A stretch of 64,000 bases of DNA from Cycas panzhihuaensis. Taxonomy: Eukaryota; Cycadophyta. The notes beneath the pieces were generated by a model, which did no database searches, was not told the DNA's origin, and saw only the letters and a program-made list of their open reading frames with translations. The stretch is taken from NCBI GenBank assembly GCA_023213395.1, contig CM041465.1, positions 200,453,741 through 200,517,740 of the forward strand, given 5' to 3'. The position numbers were made by a program, and so were the translations under genes. This document shows, in pieces, positions 44,832 through 58,400 of this stretch (positions are counted from its first letter, which is position 1; the number at the start of each line of letters is the position of its first letter).

Positions 44832-45017
44832 TGTAGGATTGAAGTTATAATGGCAAATGAAAAATACTTCATCTTATTGAGAGTATATGAGTATATATAT
44901 ATATAATTAGGGTTTATAACCCTCTAGAACTACTTTGTAACCGATACATAGCATAATGACATATGTTATTGACACATGTCATTAATATATAAAAGGATTA
45001 GACATTATATTCTAACA
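44832..45017 (-). repeat. 5' LTR of C5
   Basis: The 186-bp partner of the LTR at 39,479. Here the G-box palindrome has changed to TGACACATGTCA (44,970-44,981), a one-base transition. Confidence 0.95.
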
Positions 45018-45022
45018 GGGTA

Positions 45023-46439
45023 CGGCTCCATTCTTGGGCATCCCTTCTTTGTGTTGCAGTATACCAAAATAGAAATGAGTATTGTTTATTTATTTATTTA
45101 CTTGATTAGGTAGAGTAAAGACCTACAAAGGTCATTAGGATATTTTTATAAGTAGAAAGAATACTGATTTTTATGTAAGAGAATTGGTCATTGAAGGAGC
45201 CACTGTTTACTTGTTGTGAGCATCTAACACATAAGAGTTTGTAGAGATTGTACTAAATTTGAACCAACCATTAAAGGATCCACCATTACTTATTGTGAGC
45301 TTTTAACATGTAAGAGTTTATATTAAATTTAAGTTATAGAAATGTGTAAGGAGAGTTGTTTCTATTTTATAACTTTAGTATTGGTTGTAGAATTATGTTG
45401 TGAAGGATAATATGCCTATTAAATTGTATTCCCCTCAAATTTATCACCAAATTCACCTCATAGTTATCATCAATACACACATATACTACCATTAGAAAGA
45501 GCAATAATGTTTTTAGATTTAGGCATATTAATTTTACCCTAAGTTCAAGAAACCAATTAAATTTGGTAAATATTGAAGTTTTCCCCTTTAATGATAGCTA
45601 ATGGTTATATGAATAGCTCATGTGATTTGTAGCCCAAAGGAAAATAGGCTAATTTTTTATTTTCATCAAGATTTTTTTAATAGTTTAATGTTATTATTTT
45701 GGCCATAACTTTGGTTACAGGTCTTAGAAATTAGATCCATCTAAGGCATTATAATCCTAACTAGAAACAACTTTCAAAAATGTGGTTGTAAAATCATATT
45801 AGATTTAATTTATGATATGATTTTAAGGTCAAAATCATACAATAAGTTTTGAAAGTATTAGAGCTTTCATTAAGAATCCATAAATATGTAATCATATAAT
45901 AAGTGTAGGAGAAGGATGGTATAACCTAAAGGTGATTATGAATTGAGAACATAATTACTCAACATCAAATAATTGCTTAACTACTTGATATAAGACATTG
46001 AAAAAAATAAGAGGGAAAAGGATTCGACAACATCATAAGGATAGTGGAAATCTCTCATTAGAAATATAATACATGTTAGAGTACTTTGATGAAGGATAAT
46101 CATAAATATTCTATTACAATATAATATTACACACTTATTTTGTAAGTAGAGAAGTAAATGTAGATGAATAGTTAGTTAAGTTGGTAAATTCATTCATGTC
46201 ACTTGGTATAAGAAAGCCCTTTGAATAAGTGTGAAAATACATATAGGCAACTCATTGAAGAAAAGAAAACCATAAAATTATTAGATGTAATATCTAATTA
46301 TATTCTAACCCCATTCACACCCTCTTATATATTCATGTATTATTATATTCATGGCTACCTTTCCATATGTGCCATCTTGAAAGGTATGGTAGCACATAAT
46401 GGTTGACCTTTGAGGATTCTCAAATGTTGTGAGATATTA
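45023..46439. other. gene-free AT-rich stretch with an 80-bp diverged direct repeat
   Basis: No gene is seen. At 45,189-45,343 two diverged copies with a period of about 80 bases share CATT(G/A)AAGGA, TTGTGAGC, AACA, TAAGAGTTT and AAATTT words in order. Confidence 0.5.
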
Positions 46440-46668
46440 TATAAGTATGTACATTATGTTTTTTATAATTTAAAGCATGGTTAATCTTCCACCATATATT
46501 GTGCTCATCTTTATACATACTCATCTATATTGTGCTTCATTCCTTATCTTATACTCACTACATTCTTTATTCTTTGTACTTATTGGGTTCACTTATATTA
46601 CTTCATATCTTAATCCATCTTTATGGTATCATAATTATACCATAAATCCAACATTGTGGCATTAGAGC
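46440..46668 (+). repeat. possible LTR end with PBS-like site
   Basis: Sequence ending CCAACA is followed by TGGCATTAGAGC (46,657-46,668), two mismatches from the initiator-Met PBS. It is then followed by GGTTCAATCC. The 5' edge is arbitrary, no partner is seen, and no coding follows. Confidence 0.3.
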
Positions 46669-48988
46669 TTAAGGTTCAATCCCTTGGGAGAATATATTAG
46701 AACCTAATATTTAGAATTTTTTAGAGTCTTTCTTACTATGATAGGAATTTACTTTTAATGCCTATTTTGACCTATCAAAATATCATTTTTAAAAGAGTTT
46801 ATCAAGTTATTTTAAGGGTTATATTTTGATGTATTTTTATGCATATTTAGGGGTTGATTCATTACTATTTTTATAAGATATTTATGGTTTTTTATTACAA
46901 CTTTTGAAACTATTTTTAAAGTTGTTGGTGAGGTTTTAAAGTAGATTTTAAAGTGCAAAGAGGTCATTACTTAAGTTACAGAAATGAATAGCTAATGGAA
47001 AGCAAATAACAATTTTTTTAATGTTGAGAAGGTGTTTTCTAGTGACCTATTTCTTAGTACATGCTGCTAGCCATCACAACATTTGCATTTGGGTCTTTAT
47101 GGAGGTTATAAAAGTACTTTTTTAAATCTATTTTTATTGTGTGAAATTAAAGCAAATGGGCCACATTTATGAGACTCATCACCCTACAAAAGTAACCAAT
47201 CTACTACTCAAAAAAAAAAAAAAAGGTGATTTTATTACTGGTTTTAAGCCTCATTTTAGAATCAATTGTGAGTGTCACTTTATAAGGATTCACTACCAAA
47301 ATGTAAGCCATTGGAAATTTTCTACTAATACATTTTGTATGCAATTATTTAAGAGGCTTGAAGATGCCTTATTTCTCCTCTGAAATTTGTTGTTTGATGC
47401 ATACATGAGTGGCCTAAAATGCCCTCCTCTCTTGTGAAATGTACTAAAAAGATTTATACGTATATATCTCAAAATAAAGAAGAAGAAAAATATTATGGTT
47501 TTATTTTAGAATTGTTTAAGTATTGTACTATGAATAAAATGCTTTATATGCAAAGGAAGTAAAGAAAAAAAGAAGGTGGGATGCCTAACCAAAGCTATAG
47601 AGGAAGATCTATCTGTAGATATTTTGAGTGATTTACACAAATAAAATCATTAATAAAGGGTAATGGTGATACCTGGATGAAAGATAAAGTAGATTCCTCT
47701 ATAAGGCTTAATGTTTTAAGAAGATAGATAAAAGGTAGTTATAGTGCTCGTAGAATTAAATGAAACTAGAGTAGTATATCAAGTCTATGCATCTTCCTTG
47801 TTTGGAAGTCTCAAGGGTTTATGGGTTTTTCTGTGTACTAAAGTATCTATAGTATATTTTTGTTGAAATCCATTGGTGTGCTTTATTTCTAGTCATTACA
47901 TGTGGTTTTGTTGTATGTGAGTTTTTGTTTAATTGTAGTCAAAGGCACAAATGAAAGGACCATGAGCATAGTCATTGTCACCTTGTAGATGTAATAGAAA
48001 AGAAAGAATACCTCTTGGTAGAGGTTGACTATCTATTTAAGCTAATACCTGAGATACCCATGAAACCCTCACTCAAAAAGATGATGGAACATAAAAGGAG
48101 AGTTGTGCATTACTTGTAAAAAAAATGGGTCACACAAATACCAACTTCACTGCCATATCCATATTTTTACATAGGCAAAAGCACACATGCAAAGAAAAAA
48201 ATTTAGAAACGTGTAAAGAGAAATGAAGAATGCCATTTTCACCATCATCGTAGGAAGCACTCTACATAATGCATTGAATAAATTGAGACAAACTAATTTT
48301 TCTTGGTAGATATTTAATATACATAAAAAAATTATATTTGAAAAACTAAATTAAATTATATTTTATTATTTTTCAAATGTGCACGAATGTCAAAATTCTA
48401 TTAGGTAGATTCAATTTTTTTTGTAAACTCAAAAATTGATTTAACTAGATTTCATAACATTTAAAATCCTTTGAAGCCCCTTTGTTGGTTAGCCCTTAGT
48501 CATATGGTACATGCATATGACTTCAAGTTTAATGCAAAAGTGTCTAAGCCCATGTTTTTAGCACTCTACATTTTTTTCAAGGAGTTATGCTCACTCTTTT
48601 AGCTATATCTTGAGCATACAAAGTCATATTTTATATATGAAGGTTACATTGGAATCGTAACTCAATGCTCTCTAATTTGATAGGTCACATGAGCTATTTT
48701 AGAGATGATTTGATAGAGAAAACTTAGTCTAAAGTGATTTTTAGAAAAAACTTTTTAATGACATTTCATCATGTTTAGGTACATTCATACATTTTTAAAG
48801 GTTCCAAATCATTTGATCATTATTATATTGATGTAATACACCCTAAATAAGGGGTTAAAATGTAAAATTATTAGATAGGCTCTAAAGAACCCATATTTGT
48901 CAAACACTTATTAAAATTTATCATTGGAGAGAGTCATTATATGTTATATTTGATTTACATTCTTATTTTTATGTCATATTTTATGTAA
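46669..48988. other. gene-free AT-rich stretch
   Basis: No gene or domain is recognised. There are poly-A/T runs only (for example 47,209-47,225). Confidence 0.5.
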
Positions 48989-49500
48989 TGTTAGACATTT
49001 ATAGCCCATAGTGGAAATTTGTAGCCCATTAAGGCATGTTTAATCCCATAGAGATATTTGTAAATCCATGAGGTAAATTTGAGCCCACAGAGACATTATA
49101 TGAAGCCATAGTATCCTTTTATATTATATTTCTAGTCATTGATGCCAAAGAGTTACTCTCATTGTCCCATATATTAGAATAATACCCATATTGGGGCTTG
49201 TATCTACCTTGGGTTGATTAGTCATATTAGGGTGATAATCTAAATTGGCAAAGATATTATGGTGGTACTATGTCAAATCTTAGCCATGTTATGTCAGATC
49301 TTGGCAACATCATATCCAATGTTTGTCAATGCTAGTCAACAGTGGACTTTGGGTGGTGTGCTACATCCTGCCCAAGTCCTACTTATTTATTCATGGGGTC
49401 TGGAGACCTTGATATTCATCAACACCACCACTCTGATGGGGTTGATGGTTATCTCCTTTTTGCATTCTCATTCTATTCTCTCTATCTCTTGATTCTATCA
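48989..49500 (+). repeat. LTR (family D) on the plus strand
   Basis: The block begins TGTTAGACATTT at 48,989 and ends CTATCA at 49,500, directly before a perfect PBS. Length is about 512 bp. Its first part carries about six diverged 20-base tandem units (48,998-49,110; TTTGTAGCCCAT-type). No second copy was found in the window, so the left edge rests on the TG rule. Confidence 0.6.
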
Positions 49501-49502
49501 TT

Positions 49503-49514
49503 TGGTATCAGAGC
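49503..49514 (+). other. primer-binding site after LTR D
   Basis: TGGTATCAGAGC, a perfect initiator-Met tRNA match in plus orientation. Confidence 0.85.
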
Positions 49515-51684
49515 TACATTCAGGTATTTAGAGTCATCTTCCTTATTTACAAAAGTTATTATTTATAGCCAAGTTAGATAAGTTATTGAGGAATCTTAGT
49601 CAAAGCTACAAAAGAGTCTTATAAGGAGTTTATCATACTTTTGGTATATCTATATGATTTTTATTAACTGTTTACTTATATGTATCCATTACCAATCTCC
49701 ATTATACCTGCGTCAACTCACCTAACATTTTACATTTATAATATTTTCATAAGTATATTATATAATAATTTTGGTTGATTTATATATCTAGGTTTTCTTT
49801 GTGGAAGAAGCATCATCTTACATGTTCAGGCCTCTTAGTTTATGTTCATATATCTCCATGTGTCTTCCTACTTCATGCGTTTGTAAATTTCCCCATTTAG
49901 GTGGCCCTTGGCCAAGTTACATAATGAGTGTCATATTATAATTGTATTTATTATGAACAATATATGTGAATTCTAAGTGATTAGAGTCTTTGTTATTCAA
50001 CAGCTTACATTATCTCTATTTTTATGCTTAGGGCTTATTGAGAATTATATAGATATGATTCTCATCTCCATCCTCACACTTACAACATTAATACACTTAG
50101 TGGATATATAGTCTCATCATGATATCCATGTCTAACCCTATGCATGTTGTGCATCTATTGCATATTTAATTGCTCTGAGTCTGAAGCTTCTTGCAGTTTT
50201 GCATCCCCACACCCAATAGTCTTTAGTTTTTATGCTTTAGCCTAGCATAATTATGTATGCAAAATTAAGTAAATGTTGAATAGATAGCGTAAATGTCTAT
50301 GGTCCAAAGTCTACTGAACAAATATCAATTTATTTTTATCTTGTTTTGTGCCTATATTACTTTATGTATTGCATTGGATTTATTACATAAACATTCATGC
50401 AGAATTTTGATCTATATAGACTTCATTACAGTCGTGCCCATTTTATCATCACAATATTCAACCTTTAAAATATTTAATCACATTAATGTGATTCTTTATG
50501 TCCTTATAAAAATCAGATTTGCGTCACTTTTTTGCTAGTTGCATGATTCTTTTTTGACAATTGTTATGCACTTAATTATATCATATTTTTTGATACTTTC
50601 TTTCATGGCCATAACATTATATAGAGTATTAACACACATCTTATGCCTTTGATATTACTCTTACTAGGGAATATTTATGTCTATTCCTTGCTAAAAGTAT
50701 TTATGCATTTGACTACATTTGACTCGATTGATGACCATTATTTAATATCATACAGGCTCATGTTTATACTTCACCTAAGATTCAATTGTATCCCCTTCAT
50801 TCATTGTCAAAGTTGGATTTCAGATCTACTTGTATTACCTACCCCAATCATTTGACAAGTTTTTTTAGATGTGTGACATTCTCTAAGTTTTTAAGTGAAT
50901 TATTTAAAGACATCATCATTTGTGTTTGGATAGGCCTATATCTTTATTCATCTTGTGAATATCACCAAGTATTAACAGTCTACAAGTTACATAGTTATAT
51001 TCAAGTGACTAGCAGTTATTTTCAAAAGGGGCTAAGTCATGTTCAAAGAGGCTATTTAAAAATTAGCACCCGTCTATACTCTAGTAGCCATATCTATCAG
51101 CAACAAAGTTGGATTTTAGTTTTATCAACTTTAGAATAATGTACACTTCCACCTAAATAAAAAGAGTGGTCACACGACCATATTTGGTTTTTATTTAATA
51201 TACTTTTTAATGGTTGAAATTAATGTAAAATTTCTTTAAGCCTTATGTGCTAAAAGGCTATTTTTTCCTTAGATATTTCAATATATAACTTGGTAATATT
51301 ATGTCAAAATTGAGTTTCATCTAAAGCACTGAACTCTTTTTTTAGTTCTTTATTAAGTGGACAATATTTTAAAATTTTTTGAAGCCATTTAATATAACCT
51401 TTTTGATGACCAAAGTTAGCACTAATTTTAGGTTTCCTACACAGTGAACCTTATATAAACTAACCAAATTTCACTTTATAACTTTCATTAATACAAAAAA
51501 ATTACTTTGGAAGTGGTTGAGTCCTAATTGGGATATTTATCTATGTTCTAAAGTTGAAATGGGATAAGTCTTAATTGCCTTTGAGCGTCTTTTATTACAT
51601 TCTTTTAGTTCTTTGTCAACACTTTCTTTCAAATACCTTACTTTTTAATCAATTATGTTTTAAAGTAATTTTCTGATTATGGCA
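49515..51684. other. non-coding internal region after LTR D
   Basis: No gag or pol is recognised. Short open frames such as the one at 50,786-51,139 have no similarity I know and no codon-like pattern. It could be a non-coding element body or the remnant of one. Confidence 0.45.
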
Positions 51685-54600
51685 TTAAATGTTAGTAATG
51701 TTATAATACCCTAGTTTGATGGCACTAATTTTCTTAATTAGAGTAGATATATGAAACTATTTTTTATAGCCAAGGATATGTGAGAGCTAATTGAAATAGG
51801 TTATGGAGTGCTTATTGTAAATACCAAGACAAAAAATGATCTTTAAAGAGAATAAAAAGAGAGGCAACAAAGCATTAATATTCCTCTTTTATTCTTTGGA
51901 GGGTTATATATTCTCAAGGGTCAGTGAAGTAATGACATTAAAGGAAGTATGGGCCATACTAAAAACTACATATAAAGGAGCAACAACATTAAAGCTTTAA
52001 ACTTTAAAGAATAAATTTAAGAACTTAAGGATGAAGGTATAAATGACTTTATTACAAAAGCTCATAACCTAGTCAACTAAAGGAGGGCCTTAAGAGAGGT
52101 AATTAGCAAGCAAATGGTAGTTGAAAAAATCTTAAGGTGTGTAAGTGACATTAAATAGTTTGAGATGGTGTCCACTAGTATTAAGGTCTCTTAGGACTTA
52201 AGTACCCTTAAGATAGATCAGTTAAGTATCATGCTACTAGTTGTAGAAAAGAAAAATGAAGGAAGTGGGTTTTTTTAGTATGGTTTTGCCACCAAGGTAA
52301 AAATTAGGTCTATATTTCAAGTTCAAAGTTTTGGGGGTAGAGGACAATTCCCTAGAGGTAGAGGTCAATCTAAAAATCAATTTTAAAGGCAAGGTCAAGC
52401 CTATCAAGTACAAGGTTATCATCAAGGTTAAGGTAATTATCCAAGTCACTTCTATTAAAGGTAAAATCATATTTTAAGAATAAACATATATTCAAGACCA
52501 ACTTAATCAAGGCCAAAGCTAAAATTTTATATCTCAATAAATAGGAAGAGGTCAAAGTCTTAGGGGTAGAAACTAAGGACAAAGAGGAAGAAGTCTAAGG
52601 TGTAAAGGAATAATCCAATGTTTCTATTACCACAGAAATGGGCACTTTGAAGAAAATTGATTTGTGAAAATATCTAATTCATAAAAGGAAACTGTTAATA
52701 TAACTATTAAAGAAAGTTAAGATGAAAGATTATTTCTTTTAAGTTTGATAACCAATGAGGAAGAAGACAATTGGTATATAGATTCAAGTTGTTCTACACA
52801 CGACTCATAGAGAAGAGTGGTTTAAAGAATTAAATAACACCAAGAGAAACAATGTTATATTTGGTGATAACACCACTTAAATAGTTATTTGTAAAGGAAA
52901 TATCTTTATACAAATCAATTTTGGAGAAATAAGGTATATAAATGATGTACTTCATGTTCCAATACTTAAGAAGAATTTGCTATTAGTGGGTCAAATGATA
53001 GAATAGAAATATAAGGTAATCTTTGATAATGAGAAATGCACTATAAAAAATAAACTAAGGAATAAAGTAATTATAGCTAAAGGATAAATGACTAGTGACA
53101 AGTTATTCAAACTAGTCATACCCCTAATAGATCATTATGTCTTAAAGTCATTAACTAATGTGGATAGTGAAATATAGTACAAAAAACTTGGCCATATAAA
53201 TTATAATAGTTTGGCCTTAATGAAGAAAATCAACATGGTAATTGGACTACCTAATATTGAGAATAGTAAGGAAATATATGAAGAATATATACTTAGAAAC
53301 CAATAAAGGGAAGGATTCTCTAATGAAAGTCATAGGGCCAATAGGCCCCTTCAATTAATATACACAAACTTATGTGGTTTAATGGATGTACCCTCACTTG
53401 GAGGTGCTAAGTTTTTTATGACATTTATTAATGATTTCATAAGGATGACATGGATCTACTTCCTCAAGTCAAGTCAGATGCTCTATAATATTTAATAGAC
53501 TTCAAAACAATAGCGGAAAGATAAAAGTAGACTTAAAATTTTAATCCTAAGATCAAATAATGGAGGAGAATTTATTTCAAATGAATTCAAAGCTTATTAT
53601 AGGTATTATAGAATAAAAAATAACTCATAAATCCTTACATCCCATAATAAAATAGGGTTGTTGAAAGGAAGAATAAAATAATTGTTAAAATTGTAAGCAA
53701 TATGCTTAAAGATAACCATCTAAGAAATGAATATTGGGCTGAAGATATACATAAAACTGTCTATCTATTGAATAAATATACCACCAAAGCAGTTAAGTGG
53801 GTTACACTAAAAGAAGCTTGGACAAGTTATAAGCTAAACATTAAACACTTAAGAATTTGTGGATGCATAGCTTATGCATATGTACCAGATCAAAGGAGAA
53901 CAAAACTAGATCACAAGAGCACAAATATATCTTTATAAGATATTGTAACTCTTCTAAATCCTATAAACTTTATAATCCAAAGGAAAAAAAGATTGTTATA
54001 AGCAAGGATGTTATTTTTAAAGAAGAATTTTATTAGAAAGAAGTTATCGAAAAAGATAAGGGCAAGAATATCATGGTTAGGTGGATTCAAACTCTAAGGG
54101 TATAAATGTACCTAATACAAATGAAGTAGGACCCTATTTCAAATCAAAGGATTCCCAAATGGGTACAGAGGGCTCATAACACTTCAACTATTAGGCAATA
54201 ACATTAAGAGAAGGAATACAAGATCTCAAAGGGTGAATTTCATACTTATGACTTAGGCTATGAAGTTTAATAAGCCTCATGACTTTGAAGAAGCAAACAA
54301 TTAGGATGAATGGAAGAAAGTAATGAAAGAAGAGTATAATACCTTAGTGAAAAATGGCACATGTGAGTTAGTGTATCTCCCACCTAGTAAGAATTCCATT
54401 AGGACTAAATAGATTTATAAGACTAAGTATAAATCATATAGGACTATTGAAAAGTATAAGGCAAGGTTGATTGCAAAGGGCTATGCTCAAATTGAGGGCA
54501 TAAATTATAATGAGAGATTTACACTTATTGTAAGGCTAGAAATAATCAAATTAATGATAGCCTTAACTACATAACAAGGTTGGATAGTACATCAAATAGA

Positions 54601-55125
54601 TGTAAAAAGTGTTCTTAAATGGCTATATGGATAAAGAAATTCATATCCAATAACCTAAAGTATTTGAAGTGAAAGGAGAAGAAAATAAGGTCTATAAACT
54701 CAAAAAGGCCTTGTATGGACTTAAGCAAGTGCTGAAAGCATGGTACTCTAGGATAGACAAATATTTTGAGGATAAAGGATTCTAAAGGAGTCAATCAAAT
54801 CCTAATTTATTTATTAAACTGGAAGGAATCTCTATACTAATTGTGGGCTTATATATTGATGACCTTTTATACACTAGGAATAGTGATCACTTATCTAAAA
54901 GATTTAAGAAAGATACATGTAAGGAATTTGAGATGACAAACTTAGGGTTGATGCATTACTTTTTAGGCATTGAAGTTTAGTAAGATGAAAAGGAGATATT
55001 TGTCTCCCAAAGGAAATATACATTGGACCTATTACACAAGTTAAACATGAGTAATTACAAGCCACTTATAAGTTCAACAGAGGTTCAGTTAAAATTGTCT
55101 AAGTTTAAAGAATTAAAATTAGTTG
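51685..55125 (+). pseudogene. Ty1/copia gag-pol remnant (element C6, family of C1)
   Basis: Plus-strand gag start ALNVSNVIIP..FDGTNFLN (about 51,690) closely parallels the C1 gag at 8,757. Then come gag core, a Gly/Gln-rich stretch (52,330-52,600), zinc-knuckle remnant (FYYHRNGHFEEN, about 52,620), protease (WYIDSSCST, about 52,770), integrase (DNGGEF-like at 53,550-53,580; 53,702-53,938 with MLKDNHLRNEYWAEDIH), reverse transcriptase (KYKARLIAKGYAQ-like near 54,450; LYIDDLLYT about 54,850; LGLMHYFLGIEV about 54,945), stopping at about 55,125 before RNase H. Stops and frame changes are very frequent, more than in C1. Confidence 0.85.
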
Positions 55126-55480
55126 TATTAAATTCATCAACAGGATCATGTAACATGTACATTATTATAAATTAAAAGAAGAAGCTAAAAAAATATAAAT
55201 CAATTAAGCAAAATGATTGTAGAACAATGTAATCATTAAATTAGCTAAATGATCACTCTCAATTTTGGTAGAGCTTCTACATATGAAATATTTTAATTTA
55301 TAAGCATACAATGCCTGAATATCAATAATATAATTGGCTAAGTTAGCAATAAAGGAGGCTAACTTGACTAAACTATAGATTATATTTAAATTTATAAAAG
55401 GGGGAGATCACACCCTATGATTCGCAAGTATAAATGTATGTGGAATATAATATAATGAAGGGTCATTATATGTTTTAACA
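55126..55480 (-). repeat. 3' LTR region of copia C7
   Basis: The complement of 55,480 leftward begins TGTTAAAACATATAATG. It lies directly after a PPT-like AAAGGAGGG (55,481-55,489) at the end of the C7 pol. The LTR's other edge is unclear; it must lie right of the C6 truncation at about 55,125. Confidence 0.5.
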
Positions 55481-55489
55481 CCCTCCTTT

Positions 55490-58400
55490 AATGATAGCTT
55501 CATTAGATTTGATATCGAGGTCATGCCAAAATCTTTCAAACTTTGGTTTGCTAAGTGCTTTAGTGAATATATCTATAACTTGGTCCTCAGTTCATTGGTG
55601 GACAAGGTTAACTTTTTTATTTTGAACATGGTCATGGATGAAGTGATGGTGGACCTCTATGTACTTGTTTCTAGCATGGAAAACTAGATTCTTTATGTCA
55701 TAATAGAGAATAGTAGCTAAAGTCTATCAATGTCTAAGTTTGACAAGAATCCTTCTAAGTTAAATCAACTATATGATGGCATAGATAACTACTTTATATT
55801 AAGCTTCAATGGAGGAGAGAGTAATATTAGGTTGTTTCTTGTAGCTCTAAGAGATTACAAATGATTCTATACTAAAATAATATCTTAATGTTGAATGGTG
55901 TGCATCTTGACAACCTACTTAATCAGAACATGTGTATCCTTTGAAGATGAGAGATTCATTTTGGTTATAGGTAAGTCCAAACTAATGTGTCTTAGATATA
56001 CTTGAGGATTCTGGTGGTGGCCTTCTAATTGGATACTTTAGGTTGTGACATGTACCTAGAATAGATTCCAACTGTATAAGAGATATTTGTGCAAGTGTGA
56101 CTAAGGTAGATGAGGCTTCCAATCAACTGCTAATACAATGTAGGATCAAAGGGCTTTTCTTATTCATCTAGGTTAAACTTGGTTTCTATTTCTATTGGAG
56201 ATGGTGTAGGCTTGTAGTTAACCATTATGAACCACTATAAGAGTTCATTAGAGTACTTAGGTTATGATAAGAATATGTGTCCTAGTTTCTACCACACATT
56301 AATGCTAAGGAAATAATGAAGCAACCCAATATATATCATCTTAAAGATGTTTTTGAGTTCTAATTGTAACTAAGCTATAACTTCATTATTGTTACCAATA
56401 ATTGCCAAGTCATCTATGTAGATAATAATAATTGTGATCAAGTTACCTCTAATTTGAATGTGTAGACCTAAATTAGAGGGTGAATGAGTGAATCCATGTT
56501 TTATGAAAAAGATATAAATCTTTATATACTAAGCATATAGTGCCTACTTCAATCCATATAGGGCTTTCTTGAGTTTACAGGCTAGGTGTTCTTTTCTAGA
56601 AATAACATGACTAGGAGGTTGTTTCAAGAAAGCCTCTTATGTGAGCTCTCCATTTAGGAAAGCACTCTTCACATCCATTTGGTACATAGGTTAGTTGAAT
56701 TAAGCTATAAGAGACACAACCAAATGGAATGTGGTCAAGTTGGCTACCAGTGTAAAGGTCTTATCATAATCAATTCTCTCTTATTGTTTGAAACCTCTTG
56801 TAACAAGATGAGCTTTATTATGCTTGATGGTACCATTAGCATAGAATTTAGTCTTGTAAAGCCATAGATACTAAATTGGCTTATTATCAGGTGGTAGTTC
56901 TATTAGCTCCCATGTGTTATTCTTAAGGATATAGTTCATCTCTTCATCTATTTCTACTTTCTATATTTGGTCTTTGACTTCCTCCTCAAATATGGAAGGC
57001 TTAGAGGTCTTAAGGACATATGCCATTAAGGAAAAGTTGGTAGAGTATCTCATTCTAGTCTCTCTTTTGGGAACTAGGGAGGAAAATTAGTGGCCTCCAC
57101 CTGAAGATCATCAACTAATATAGGTGGCATTGATGTACTAGTATCTAATATGGATGTTGAGGCTATTAGAATTGAAGATGAACCTAGTGTGTAGGAGGAT
57201 GTCAATGTTGGTGGCTTTATAATTGGTAGAAGAGACACTTTAGATGTACCAATATTATTTTCTGCTACAAACTAAATTTGTGAAGGATCTAGGTCTTAAA
57301 AATCTTCAACAAATATTACATCTTAAGCAGCGTAGGCTTGGTTTCTAATAGTGCCATATACTTTATAGGCTTGCATCTAGGTACATAGCTAAGGAAAATG
57401 CACTTGAGGCTTTTATAATCTAGTTTCTCTCTATTCTCCTTAGGGATGAATTTGTAGGTTGAGCATCCAAATGTCCTTAGATAAGAAATTGTTGGTTTGA
57501 TGCTTAACCAAGCTTTCTTATGGGTGATGTCCCTGACTGCTATTATGGTGCCTCTATTGGTTAGATAAGCAACAATTGATATGGATTCAACCTAAAACTT
57601 AGTAGCAAGAATTGTATCACTTAACATGACTTTTACTTTGTTTACTAATGTTTGGTTCATCCTTTCTACTATACCATTTTGTTGAGGTATATAAGGGGCT
57701 AAGAATTAGCATTTGGTACCATATTATTTGTAAAAGTTGGTGAATTGCTTTAATATATAATCTCCTCCATTATCAGATCTTAGTATTTTGATGTGCATGT
57801 CACTTTTATTTTCTACCTTAGCCTTAAACTCATTAATCATATTAAAGGATTAGAACTTATTCTTGATGAAGTAGACCCACACCTTCTTAGAATAGTCATT
57901 TATAAATGTTATGAAAAATAGATTTTCATTGAGAGAAGGAACTAACATGGGGCCACAAATTTTTGAGTGGACCAATCTTAATGGTTCTAAGGCTCTCCAT
58001 GGTTTCTTTAATGAGAATCACTTTCTATGTTTGTTACCCACTAAGTAGTTCTCATAAATGCATCTATTTCTCTTGATGATTGGAAGTCCATACACCATAT
58101 GTAGCCTAGACATAAGATTTAGGCTCTACATATTCAGGTGATCAAGGCATTAATACCATAGATGGTCCTTAGTATCATTGGAGATGATTTTTTCTTCAAA
58201 ATGTAAACATTCATCTTGATCTTGGTCAAAGGGTAGGTTTTTTACCATGATAGCTTTCCCCTTCTCAAGGTAATTTCTATGTACTATGGAATATGATTCT
58301 TATAGTGGAATAGTAGGGGAGGGAACCCCATCAAGTTTGTATAGACCACTATCTTTATATCCTATTATAATTAATTATCTAGTACATTGGTTTATGATTA

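Larger units (their letters stand above)
39479..45017 (-). mobile_element. complete Ty1/copia retrotransposon (element C5)
   Basis: A 5,539-bp insertion in minus orientation. LTRs at 39,479-39,665 (187 bp) and 44,832-45,017 (186 bp) are flanked by the perfect duplication GGGTA (39,474-39,478 and 45,018-45,022). By hand count the LTRs differ by about 17 substitutions plus two small indels (roughly 9 %), similar in age to C4. It has a perfect PBS, a PPT and a gag-pol with all domains, but also many stops. The short LTRs and different gag separate it from C4. Confidence 0.96.

Noticed and set aside
50293-51139. Three overlapping plus-strand frames of 70-117 codons
   Set aside because: Hydrophobic, AT-driven translations with no domain; probably the non-coding body behind LTR D.
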